From Nocardioides agariphilus (GTDB lineage: Bacteria; Actinomycetota; Actinomycetes; Propionibacteriales; Nocardioidaceae): a DNA stretch of 64,000 bases. The position numbers and the translations under genes were made by a program. The notes beneath the pieces were generated by a model. The model searched no databases, was not told where the DNA came from, and saw nothing but the letters and a program-made list of their open reading frames with translations. Where the stretch lies: contig NZ_JADKPO010000019.1 in NCBI RefSeq assembly GCF_015352445.1, positions 1 through 64,000 on the forward strand, written 5' to 3'. Within the stretch, counting starts at the first letter, position 1. Each line of letters begins with the position of its first letter. Positions 16,076-23,699 of the stretch are shown here, piece after piece.

Positions 16076-16839
16076 ACGGTGATCACCTCGACACCGACGC
16101 GTTCGATGGCCCTGCGGTCATGGGTTGCGATCTCCTTGTCGGTGACGAGAGTGTCGACACTGGACAGCTCGGCGAACTTGATGGTGCGCTCGACGCCGAC
16201 CTTGCTCGAGTCGGCGAGCACGACCACCCTGCGCGATCGTTCGACGATCGCGCGCTTGACCGCGGCTTCGGTGCGGTCGGGAGTGGACAGGCCGTGCTCG
16301 ACGGTGAGGCCGTTGGTCCCCACGAAGGCCAGGTCGGCCCGGATCGAGTCGAGCGCCTCGACGGTCTCGGGCCCGACGGCGGCGTGGGTGTGGCGACGGA
16401 CCCTGCCGGGCAGCAGGTGCAGCTCGATCTGCGGTGAGCCGGCCAGCTGGGCCGCGATCGGCACGGCATGGGTGACGACCGTCATCCGCAGGTTGGTGGG
16501 CAGCATCCGGCTCAACCGCACCGTCGTGCTGCCGGCGTCGAGGATGACCGTGGAGTCGGCTCGCGGCAGCAGTTCGACAGCGGCCGCCGCGATGCGTTGC
16601 TTCTGCTCGATGCGCGCGACGTCGCGGTCGGGGAGCCCGGCCTCGATCAGGGTGAGTGCGTCCGCTGGGATGGCGCCTCCGTGCACGCGACGGATGAGGT
16701 TGCGGTCCTCGAGGACGGACAGGTCGCGACGCACGGTCTCGGTCGTGACGGCGTACTCCTGGGCGAGCTCCACGACCGAGATCCGGCCGCGTTCGCGGAC
16801 GAGTTGGGTCATCGCCTGCTGGCGCTCCGCTGCATACAC
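16072..16839 (-). CDS. fruR: DeoR-family regulator of the fructose operon
   Basis: A 255-residue repressor-type protein. The N-terminal winged helix-turn-helix (AAERQQAMTQLVRERGRISV through TTETVRRDLSVLEDRNLIRRV) is followed by HGGAIPAD and a DeoR C-terminal sensor domain from about residue 75 (DVARIEQKQRIAAAAVEL), which binds sugar phosphates in this family. It is the first gene of the fru operon and is divergent from ptsI, so it probably regulates both through the 121-bp intergenic region, with fructose phosphates as likely inducers. The ATG is preceded by GGAGGAG. Confidence 0.92.
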   Translation of the reverse strand: MYAAERQQAMTQLVRERGRISVVELAQEYAVTTETVRRDLSVLEDRNLIRRVHGGAIPADALTLIEAGLPDRDVARIEQKQRIAAAAVELLPRADSTVILDAGSTTVRLSRMLPTNLRMTVVTHAVPIAAQLAGSPQIELHLLPGRVRRHTHAAVGPETVEALDSIRADLAFVGTNGLTVEHGLSTPDRTEAAVKRAIVERSRRVVVLADSSKVGVERTIKFAELSSVDTLVTDKEIATHDRRAIERVGVEVITV

Positions 16840-16895
16840 GGGCTCCTCCGGATGGGATGACCGGCGACGACGTCGGCGATATGTGGGATTTGATC

Positions 16896-16911
16896 TGTGT
16901 TTATGTTGTTC
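16896..16911. promoter_or_regulatory. Candidate FruR operator
   Basis: The T/G-rich TGTGTTTATGTTGTTC, with a related ATATGTTGAC at 16921-16930, lies midway between the divergent fruR and ptsI starts. One-stranded TGTTT-type boxes are typical targets of DeoR-type sugar regulators such as SugR. The assignment is inferred from position and composition. Confidence 0.4.
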
Positions 16912-16960
16912 TACGCCCGAATATGTTGACTGTCAAGGAGGCGCGGAGTTGAATGCGGTC

Positions 16961-18634
16961 ATGACCCAACTTTCGGGCACCCCCGTCGTCCCGGGTGTCG
17001 CACACGCTCCCGCGCTCCGAGTCCGCGGGGAGGTCGACCCGGAGGCCATCGCGAGGTTCGGCGACGGCGGGTTCGCCGATCCCGACGCCGCGCTCGAAGC
17101 CTACGACGTGGCGGTGCAGACGGTCGCCGACCGGTTCGCCGCCAAGGCTGCCAGGGCCAGCGGTGCGGCCGCCGAGGTGCTGACCGCGAGCGCCGGTCTG
17201 GCCCGTGACAAGGGCCTGCGGGGTGCGGTGAGGAAGAACCTCGCCGCCGGCACACCGATCGTCGGCTCGGTCCACGCCGCGGTCGAGCAGTTCGTCGCCG
17301 TCTTCACCAGCATGGGTGGGCTGATGGCCGAGCGGGCGACCGACCTGCGCGACATCGAGCGCCGCGTCGTCGCACACCTGGTCGGCGAGCCGGAGCCCGG
17401 CGTCTCGCTGCCCGACACCCCGGTCGTGCTGGTCGCCGAGGACCTCGCGCCGGCGGACACCGCGGGCCTCGACCCGCAGATCGTGCACGCGCTGGTCACC
17501 GAGAAGGGCGGCCCGACCAGCCACACCGCGATCATCGCCCGCCAGCTCGCCATCCCGTGCGTGGTCGGCACCCCTGGCGCACTCGACATCGCCAACGGGA
17601 CGCGGCTGCTCGTCGACGGCACCGCCGGCACCATCGAGACCGAGCCCGACCCCGACGAGGCCGACCGGCGCGTGGCCTCCGACCGCGAGCAGCGGGCGGC
17701 CCTGGCGTCCTGGGAGGGTCCCGGTCGCACCAAGGACGGCGCCCCCGTCAAGCTGCTCGCCAACGTCGCCGACGGTGCGTCCGCCGAGAAGGCAGTCAAG
17801 CAGCCCATCGAGGGCGTGGGCCTGTTCCGCACCGAGCTGTGCTTCCTGGACCGGCAAGACGAGCCGTCGGTCGAGGAGCAGGCCGAGATCTACGCCAAGG
17901 TGCTCGCGCCGTTCGGCGAGGGTCAGTACGTCGTCGTGCGCACGCTCGACGCCGGCTCCGACAAGCCGGTCGCGTTCGCCACCATGGAGGGCGAGGAGAA
18001 CCCTGCGCTCGGCGTGCGGGGCCTGCGGCTGTCGTGGGGGAACCCCGCGCTGCTCGACCACCAGCTCGACGGCATCGCTGAGGCAGCCAGGCGCACGGGC
18101 ACGGAGACGTGGGTGATGGCGCCGATGGTCGCCACCGTCGCCGAGGCCAAGGACTTCGCCGACCAGGTCAGGTCCCGCGGGCTCAAGGCGGGAGTGATGG
18201 TCGAGGTACCTTCCGCTGCCCTGCTCGCCCACCGGTTCCTGGAGGTCGTCGACTTCCTCTCGATCGGCACCAACGACCTCACCCAGTACGCCATGGCCGC
18301 CGACCGGATGGCTGCCGACCTGGCTCACCTCACCGACCCCTGGCAGCCGGCCGTGCTGCACCTGATCGCGATCACGGCCGAGGCAGGCAAGCAGGTCGGC
18401 AAGTCCGTGGGCGTGTGCGGCGAGGCCGCGGCCGACCCGCTGCTGGCTTGTGCCCTGGTCGGCATGGGCGTGACCTCGCTGTCGATGGCAGCGGCCGCGG
18501 TCAAGGGCGTCGGCGCGCGGCTGGCCACGGTGACCACGGTCCAGTGCCGGGCGATGGCCGAGGCCGCTCTCGCCGCGAGCGACCCGGCTGCGGGCCGCGC
18601 CGCCGTGCTCGCCCTCGCGGAGGCGGAGAGCTAG
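16961..18634 (+). CDS. ptsI: PTS enzyme I
   Basis: A 557-residue phosphoenolpyruvate-protein phosphotransferase that phosphorylates HPr. The phospho-histidine is His188 in GGPTSHTAIIARQLAIPCVVG. The C-terminal PEP-binding barrel shows GVGLFRTELCFLDR, GEENPALGVRGLRLSW, MVEVPSAALLAHRF, SIGTNDLTQYAMAADR and the active-site VCGEAAADPL. An in-frame TTG at 16949 has AAGGAGG 7 nt upstream and could be the true start, adding four residues. It is divergent from fruR, and its stop codon overlaps that of the convergent acetyltransferase gene by 4 nt. Confidence 0.95.
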   Translation: MTQLSGTPVVPGVAHAPALRVRGEVDPEAIARFGDGGFADPDAALEAYDVAVQTVADRFAAKAARASGAAAEVLTASAGLARDKGLRGAVRKNLAAGTPIVGSVHAAVEQFVAVFTSMGGLMAERATDLRDIERRVVAHLVGEPEPGVSLPDTPVVLVAEDLAPADTAGLDPQIVHALVTEKGGPTSHTAIIARQLAIPCVVGTPGALDIANGTRLLVDGTAGTIETEPDPDEADRRVASDREQRAALASWEGPGRTKDGAPVKLLANVADGASAEKAVKQPIEGVGLFRTELCFLDRQDEPSVEEQAEIYAKVLAPFGEGQYVVVRTLDAGSDKPVAFATMEGEENPALGVRGLRLSWGNPALLDHQLDGIAEAARRTGTETWVMAPMVATVAEAKDFADQVRSRGLKAGVMVEVPSAALLAHRFLEVVDFLSIGTNDLTQYAMAADRMAADLAHLTDPWQPAVLHLIAITAEAGKQVGKSVGVCGEAAADPLLACALVGMGVTSLSMAAAAVKGVGARLATVTTVQCRAMAEAALAASDPAAGRAAVLALAEAES

Positions 18635-19539
18635 GCCAGGTCGATCCGGTAGCTCTGCTCGGTGGTGGCGTAGCCGGCCGTCTCGTAGAGAGCGCGGGCG
18701 CCGTCGTTGTGTCCGAACACGTTGAGGCCGACCGCCTCGGCACCGAGCCGCCCGGCTGCCAGCGCACCGGCGTCGAGGATCTCGCGTCCGTAGCCGAGCC
18801 GCCGCTGGTCGGTCCGGACCTCGATGTCGTAGATGAACGCGGCGTCGCCACCGGCGAAGATCCAGAGGATCCCGACCGGGACGTGACCGTCGTACGCCGT
18901 CCACAGATGGTGCCCGGGCGAGTCGCGGCCAGCGGGTAACAGGTGCGCGGTCTGGGTCGCGGCGGACTCCAGTGCGGACTCGAGGTCCAAGAAGGCGCCG
19001 GAGTCGAAGAGGTCTTGCGCGTAGGCCTCGACGGCCGTCGCGCGGTAGGCCGCGAACTCGGTCTCGGTCATCGGCCGCAGCTCGACACGCAAGGGGTTCT
19101 CGACGGGGGTGGCGAGGTCGAGCTGCATCTGGGTGCTCTGGAGCTCGGCCTGGGTCGAGGCGATCGCCGCTGCCGCCACCTCGTCTCCTGCAGGCAGGTC
19201 GAGAGCCAGCAGCTCGAGCTCCTGGCCGGCCAGCTCGGCCATGATGGCGACGAGGGCCTCGTGTGCATGCTCGACGGGCACGTCGAGGTCTGCCAGATAG
19301 GCGCGGCGGTCGCGGGCGTGCGTCCAGGCGGTCCCGAGGTCGGTCATCAGGTCGCGTAGGGCCCACGCCTGGGTGCGTGCGCTCTCGTCGTCGGTCGTGT
19401 TGGCGTAGATGCGCTCGGCTGCCCGCGCCGCCAGCGACGGATGCATGCCCGCGGCAAGTCGCCGCTCGAGGATGCGCCGCTCGATCATGGCGCGGACCGC
19501 CGCGCGCTGGTCGGCGGCCAGCTCCACCGCGGAGATCAC
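18631..19539 (-). CDS. GNAT-family N-acetyltransferase
   Basis: A 302-residue protein with a helical N-terminal half (about 1-140) and a C-terminal GNAT domain. The acetyl-CoA loop is RTDQRRLGYGREILDAGA, followed by AVGLNVFGHNDGARALYETA near the end. Substrate unknown; the N-terminal half lacks a recognised family. The GTG start at 19539 overlaps the stop of the molybdopterin oxidoreductase gene (GTGA), so the two are co-translated, an unexpected pairing. The stop overlaps the ptsI stop tail to tail. Confidence 0.82.
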   Translation of the reverse strand: MISAVELAADQRAAVRAMIERRILERRLAAGMHPSLAARAAERIYANTTDDESARTQAWALRDLMTDLGTAWTHARDRRAYLADLDVPVEHAHEALVAIMAELAGQELELLALDLPAGDEVAAAAIASTQAELQSTQMQLDLATPVENPLRVELRPMTETEFAAYRATAVEAYAQDLFDSGAFLDLESALESAATQTAHLLPAGRDSPGHHLWTAYDGHVPVGILWIFAGGDAAFIYDIEVRTDQRRLGYGREILDAGALAAGRLGAEAVGLNVFGHNDGARALYETAGYATTEQSYRIDLA

Positions 19540-21656
19540 GCCGGTGTCACCGTGACGGGTACGCCGCTGAGTGCTGCGTTGCCCGAGAGGTCGAGCAGGT
19601 CGGGGTCGGTGAGGTCGTTGATCGAGACGCCGGGCAGCTTGCTCGCCCGGGCCAGCCGCACGCCGTCGACCTGGTGACCGTAGCCGTGGGGCAGCGAGAC
19701 CACGCCGCGCATCATGTCGTCGGTGGCCTGCACGTCGACCGTCACTGCCCCGACCCGCGAGGTCACCGTGACCTGGTCGCCGTCGGCGATCCCGCGCTCG
19801 GCCAGGTCGTCGGGGTGCATCAGCAGCTGGTGACGCGGCCGCCCGCGGTTGACCCGCTCGATGTTGTGGAACCACGCGTTGTTGTCCTGCTTGTGCCGGC
19901 GGCCGATCAGGACCAGGCCGTCTGGCGAGTCGCGCAGCCGGTCGTCGACCCACGCCTGGAGTCGCGGCAGGTCGGCGACGACGATGTCCGGGGCCAGGTC
20001 GATGCGGTGGTCGCTGGTCTGGAGGCGCTCGGGCATGGTGGGCCGCAACGGTCCGAGGTCGACGCCCTCGGGGTGTCGCAGCAGGTCCTTGAACGACACG
20101 ACGCCGTTGGTGCGCAGCAGCCCGGCGATGATCCGCCGCGGGCTCGGCGTGAGCCGGGCACGCTGCTTGAGCCGGGTCCGCAACCGCGGCCGGTCGACCA
20201 GTCGTCGCTGGAAGCGCAGCGCCAGCTCTCGGTAGATCTCCCAGTCGTGCAGGGCGCCGGCGGGCTTCGGAAGAGGGGCCGGCGTCCAGCGCGCGGTGTT
20301 GCGGACCGCCAGGCCGTGGAAGACGATGTCGTAGTGGTCGCGCTCGAGCGCGGTCGTCGGCGGCAGGATCACATCGGCGTGGCGGGTCGTCTCGTTGAGG
20401 TAGATGTCGATGGCCGCCATGAAGTCGAGCCCGTCGAAGGCATCGCCGAGGCGCTTGCCGTCTGGCGTCGAGAGGACCGGGTTCCCGGCGATGGTCAGCA
20501 TCGCCTTGATCTGCCCGGGACCCGAGGTCTCGATCTCCTCGCTCATCACCGCTGCCGGCAGCTCCCCGGCGTACTCGGGGATGTTGCGCACGCGACTGCG
20601 GTAGAGGTCGTAGTGACCGGTGCCGACGAACCGTCGGGCCACGAAGTCGATCGCCGGCTCGGTGAACAGCACGCCGCCCGGCTGGTCGAAGTTGCCGGCC
20701 AGGATGTTGAGGCACTGGATGCCCCACTGGGCAAGGGAGCCGAAGCCTGTGGTCGACACGCCGATACGACCGTAGGCAGCCCCGCCGTCGGCGGCCGCGA
20801 GCTCGCGGGTCAGGCGGCGTACGTCGTCGGCAGCGATGCCGCTGACCTGCTCGGCGACCTCGGGCGTGAACGGATCGACCAGCTCGCGCACCCGCTCGAC
20901 GCGGTCGACGTAGGGAGCAGGGCGGGTGAGCCCCTCCTCGAACAGGGTGCGCACCATCGCCAGCACGACCACCGCGTCGGACCCGGGCCGGACGAACAGG
21001 TGCTCGTCAGCGACCTTGGCGGTCTCGGTGCGCCGCGGGTCGACGACCACCATCCGCCCGCCTCTGGCGTTCAGCGCGCGCAGCCGGTTGGGGAAGTCGG
21101 GCACGGTCATCAGCGATCCGTTGGAGGCCATCGGGTTGGCGCCGAAGACGAGGAAGTAGGACGTGCGGTCGAGGTCGGGGATCGGGAGGAGCAGCTGGTG
21201 GCCATAGAGCTGCCAGGCGACCAGCTGGTGGGGGATCTGGTCGACCGAGGACGCGCTGAAGCGGTTGCGGGTGCGCAGCATCTTGACCATCGCGATGCCG
21301 TGGGTGGCCGAGCCCAGAGAGTGGGCGTTGGGGTTGCCGAGGTAGACGCCGACCGCGTCCCTGCCGTGCTCGTTGACCGCTCTTGCCAGACCGTCAGCGA
21401 CGAGGTCGAGGGCCTCGTCCCAGCCGATCTCCACCCACTCGGCGTCGGCCCCGGTGCCGATGCGACGCACCGGACTGCGGAGCCGATCGGGGTCGGCGTG
21501 GACGTCGCCCAGGGACACGCCCTTGGGGCAGATGTAGCCGCGCGACAGCGGGTCCTCGGGGTTGCCGCGGATGGTGGTCACCACGCCCCGCTCGATGGTC
21601 AGCTCGAGGCCGCAGATGGCCTCGCAGAGGTTGCACACACCCAGCCTGGTCGGCAC
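19536..21656 (-). CDS. Molybdopterin-dependent oxidoreductase
   Basis: A 706-residue member of the DMSO reductase/formate dehydrogenase superfamily carrying a bis-MGD molybdenum or tungsten cofactor. An N-terminal [4Fe-4S] site is formed by Cys8, Cys11, Cys15 and Cys43 (VCNLCEAICG and YICPKG). The region where many family members carry a Cys, Sec or Ser metal ligand reads RNRFSASSVDQIPHQ, with no Cys. C-terminal cofactor-binding segments include DQVTVTSRVGAV and SLPHGYGHQVDGVRLA. No signal peptide is visible, so it is cytoplasmic. GTG 21656 has AAGGA upstream; a start at 21707 is possible. The substrate is not evident. Confidence 0.85.
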   Translation of the reverse strand: MPTRLGVCNLCEAICGLELTIERGVVTTIRGNPEDPLSRGYICPKGVSLGDVHADPDRLRSPVRRIGTGADAEWVEIGWDEALDLVADGLARAVNEHGRDAVGVYLGNPNAHSLGSATHGIAMVKMLRTRNRFSASSVDQIPHQLVAWQLYGHQLLLPIPDLDRTSYFLVFGANPMASNGSLMTVPDFPNRLRALNARGGRMVVVDPRRTETAKVADEHLFVRPGSDAVVVLAMVRTLFEEGLTRPAPYVDRVERVRELVDPFTPEVAEQVSGIAADDVRRLTRELAAADGGAAYGRIGVSTTGFGSLAQWGIQCLNILAGNFDQPGGVLFTEPAIDFVARRFVGTGHYDLYRSRVRNIPEYAGELPAAVMSEEIETSGPGQIKAMLTIAGNPVLSTPDGKRLGDAFDGLDFMAAIDIYLNETTRHADVILPPTTALERDHYDIVFHGLAVRNTARWTPAPLPKPAGALHDWEIYRELALRFQRRLVDRPRLRTRLKQRARLTPSPRRIIAGLLRTNGVVSFKDLLRHPEGVDLGPLRPTMPERLQTSDHRIDLAPDIVVADLPRLQAWVDDRLRDSPDGLVLIGRRHKQDNNAWFHNIERVNRGRPRHQLLMHPDDLAERGIADGDQVTVTSRVGAVTVDVQATDDMMRGVVSLPHGYGHQVDGVRLARASKLPGVSINDLTDPDLLDLSGNAALSGVPVTVTPA

Positions 21657-21717
21657 GCCGTCATCCTTGCACGGGCGGCCGACAGGCTCACTTCCCTCGC
21701 GGGGCACGAGGTCTTCG

Positions 21718-21723
21718 TAGGCT
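21718..21723 (+). promoter_or_regulatory. -10 hexamer TAGGCT, leaderless start
   Basis: TAGGCT ends 6 nt before the GTG at 21730, which favours that start over the GTG at 21724. Confidence 0.55.
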
Positions 21724-21729
21724 GTGCGC

Positions 21730-22941
21730 GTGATCGATGAGCTCGTCCTCGACTCCGTCGACCAGCGCGTGCTTGGTGCCCTCCTGGAGAAGCAGACGAC
21801 GGTGCCGGCGAGCTACCCGATGACGCTCAACGCGTTGCGCACCGCCTGCAACCAGACCAGTAGCCGCGACCCGGTGACCGACTACGACGAGCCGTTGCTC
21901 CTCGAGCGGATGAAGAGCCTCAAGGAGCGTGGCCTGGTGCGCATCGTGTGGGCCGACCGGGGACCGCGCACGCTGAAGTACCACCAGCTGCTCGACGAGC
22001 GGCTCTCCTTGCAGCCCGACGAGCGCGCGCTCGTCACCGTCCTGCTCCTGCGCGGCCCGCAGGCGCCCGGCGAGCTCAAGACGCGCACCGACCGTCTGCA
22101 CGCGTTCGCCGACCGCGAGGAGGTCGAGGCGGTGCTGCGCCGGATGGCACAGCTGCCCACCCCGCTGGTGCGCGAGCTCGAGCGCCGGCCCGGCCAGCAC
22201 GACAGGCGATGGGTCCACCTGCTCGGTCCCGTCGCGGTCGACCAGCCGGTTGCCGCTGCCACGCCAGGCGTCGACCGCGAGAGCGTGCTTGCCGCTGGAC
22301 CTGCCGCACGTGACGCGAAGGTGGTGGCGGCCTATGACGCCGTCGCCTCGTCGTACGCCGACCAGCTGGGCGACGAGCTGGAGCGCAAGCCCTTCGACCG
22401 GTGGCTGCTGGATCGCGTGGCCGGGCTGGCAGGTCCGTTGCCGGTCATCGACGTCGGCACCGGACCGGGCCACGTCGCCGCCTACCTGGCCCGTGCCGGT
22501 GCGCAGGTAACCGGCCTGGACCTCTCCCCGGCGATGGTCGACCAGGCCCGCGGCCGCTTTCCAGACGTGACGTTCTCGACGGGGAGCTTCAGCAACCTGC
22601 TACGCCCGCCGGCTGCAGCCGGATGGGGCGCGATCACGGCGTGGTACGCCCTCGTGCACCTCGCCGACTCTGAGCTGTCGCCCTCGGTCGCCTCCCTCGC
22701 CCGCGTGCTCGCTCCGGGAGGCTGGCTGGCGCTGGCGCTCCACAGGGGCGAAGCGGTGCACCACACGAGCGAGCTGCTCGGCCACGAGGTCGACCTCGAC
22801 TTCGTCCTCCACGACCTCGACGACGTGCTCGCGGCGGTGCGCGGTGCCGGGCTCGTCGACGTCGAGTGGTACCTGCGTGGTCCCTACACCGGGGCCGAGG
22901 TCGAGACCGAGCGTCTCTACGTGCTGGCCAGACGCCCCTAG
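21730..22941 (+). CDS. YceH (DUF480) domain fused to a SAM-dependent methyltransferase
   Basis: A 403-residue two-domain protein. Residues 1 to about 165 match the YceH/DUF480 family of paired winged helices: LDSVDQRVLGALLEKQTTVP, YPMTLNALRTACNQTSSRDP, ERGLVRIVWADRGPRTLKY and LLLRGPQAPGELKTRT. From about residue 190 a class I methyltransferase follows, with VIDVGTGPGHVAAYLARAG as the SAM loop and LDLSPAMVDQARGRFPDV as the acidic-loop strand. YceH is normally stand-alone, so this is a real fusion: there is no stop or frame change at the junction. The target is unknown. A leaderless promoter supports GTG 21730. Confidence 0.88.
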   Translation: MIDELVLDSVDQRVLGALLEKQTTVPASYPMTLNALRTACNQTSSRDPVTDYDEPLLLERMKSLKERGLVRIVWADRGPRTLKYHQLLDERLSLQPDERALVTVLLLRGPQAPGELKTRTDRLHAFADREEVEAVLRRMAQLPTPLVRELERRPGQHDRRWVHLLGPVAVDQPVAAATPGVDRESVLAAGPAARDAKVVAAYDAVASSYADQLGDELERKPFDRWLLDRVAGLAGPLPVIDVGTGPGHVAAYLARAGAQVTGLDLSPAMVDQARGRFPDVTFSTGSFSNLLRPPAAAGWGAITAWYALVHLADSELSPSVASLARVLAPGGWLALALHRGEAVHHTSELLGHEVDLDFVLHDLDDVLAAVRGAGLVDVEWYLRGPYTGAEVETERLYVLARRP

Positions 22942-23018
22942 AGCCGCAGCTGCATCTCCAGCAGTCGTTCCACCGGGCGGAAGCCGAGCGGGTCGACGTC
23001 GGCGAGGGTGAGAGCCAT
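22938..23018 (-). CDS. Possible 26-residue micro-protein
   Basis: A short minus-strand frame starts MALTLADVDPLGFRP and ends VERLLEMQLRL. Its ATG is 6 nt downstream of TACGGT (23025-23030), the same leaderless arrangement seen at many genes here. Its stop overlaps the stop of the convergent YceH-methyltransferase gene. No family is recognised. It could equally be the exposed end of a decayed gene, since the frame stays open upstream of the ATG. Confidence 0.35.
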   Translation of the reverse strand: MALTLADVDPLGFRPVERLLEMQLRL

Positions 23019-23053
23019 GCGGGCACCGTAGGGAGGGCTGTGGTTGCCCGCAT
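23016..23053 (+). terminator. Hairpin between the methyltransferase gene and rpsO
   Basis: ATGCGGGCA and TGCCCGCAT form a 9-bp stem, with two further pairs after a bulge, around a loop of about 15 nt. It lies about 75 bp after the upstream stop codon. No T-tract follows. Confidence 0.45.
23025..23030 (-). promoter_or_regulatory. -10 hexamer TACGGT for the micro-ORF
   Basis: On the minus strand TACGGT ends 6 nt before the ATG at 23018. Confidence 0.35.
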
Positions 23054-23083
23054 CAGGATTTCGAGCCGGAGGGGTCGCGTTGA

Positions 23084-23089
23084 TAGCCT
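23084..23089 (+). promoter_or_regulatory. -10 hexamer TAGCCT for rpsO, with structured leader
   Basis: TAGCCT gives a predicted transcript start near 23096 and a leader of about 115 nt before rpsO. Within the leader CCCCAG (23100-23105) can pair with CTGGGG (23116-23121). S15 represses its own leader in other bacteria; here this is only a possibility. Confidence 0.4.
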
Positions 23090-23209
23090 TCAGCGTTGTC
23101 CCCAGCAGCAACTGTCTGGGGGACGCATGCCGTGCAACGGCCGCGGAATCCAGTGCCCGGGTGAACAGGCCCCGGCGCGCCGCGCAACGACCAACCGGAA
23201 GGAGCCCGC

Positions 23210-23485
23210 ATGTCGATCGGAACCGACGCGGAGACCAAGAAGAAGATCATCGCCCAGTACGCCACGACCGAGGGCGACACCGGATCGCCTGAGGTGCAGA
23301 TCGCCCTGCTGAGCCACCGCATCGCTCACCTGACCGACCACCTCAAGCAACACAAGCACGACCACCACAGCCGCCGCGGACTCCTGCTCCTCGTGGGCCA
23401 GCGTCGTCGGTTGCTCAACTACCTGCAGAAGACTGAGATCGAGCGCTACCGCTCGATCGTCGAGCGTCTCGGCCTGCGCCGCTGA
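23210..23485 (+). CDS. rpsO: 30S ribosomal protein S15
   Basis: A 91-residue four-helix ribosomal protein binding 16S rRNA. Hallmarks are [40 protein letters not shown] and [20 protein letters not shown]. The length matches the family. The ATG has GGAAGGAG 6 nt upstream. A GC-rich terminator follows the stop, and pnp lies next, the near-universal rpsO-pnp pairing. Confidence 0.97.
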   Translation: MSIGTDAETKKKIIAQYATTEGDTGSPEVQIALLSHRIAHLTDHLKQHKHDHHSRRGLLLLVGQRRRLLNYLQKTEIERYRSIVERLGLRR

Positions 23486-23491
23486 CGTCCT

Positions 23492-23516
23492 GAAGGGCCC
23501 GTTCCGCGGGCCCTTC
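23492..23516 (+). terminator. rpsO terminator or processing hairpin
   Basis: GAAGGGCCCG and CGGGCCCTTC form a perfect 10-bp stem around TTCCG, 7 nt after the rpsO stop, followed by a weak T-containing tail. In other bacteria the rpsO-pnp spacer is an RNase III processing site. Confidence 0.75.
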
Positions 23517-23582
23517 GCTACATTTCAACTGAAAACTCATCAACAGGAGCGATCCGCGAGGCAGCCTCCGGTCCTCGGTAGT

Positions 23583-23637
23583 GGTCTTCAGAACCCGCAC
23601 CTTCGTGCGCGCGCTCTGCGGATCTCGATCGAAGACC
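23583..23637 (+). promoter_or_regulatory. Structured leader upstream of pnp
   Basis: GGTCTTC at 23583-23589 pairs with GAAGACC at 23631-23637, enclosing an inner hairpin CGCAC/GTGCG with loop CTTC (23596-23609). A stem in the pnp leader would fit the autoregulation by RNA cleavage known for polynucleotide phosphorylase elsewhere. Confidence 0.4.
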
Positions 23638-23699
23638 GGCTCTCACAAGACGCGGGTCATGTCGCGGGATCGCTCCGCGCACAGATAGGAGAGCCTTTC

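Noticed and set aside
16901-19366. An 821-codon minus-strand frame opposite ptsI
   Set aside because: ptsI motifs are all present on the plus strand; the minus frame has no recognisable domain.
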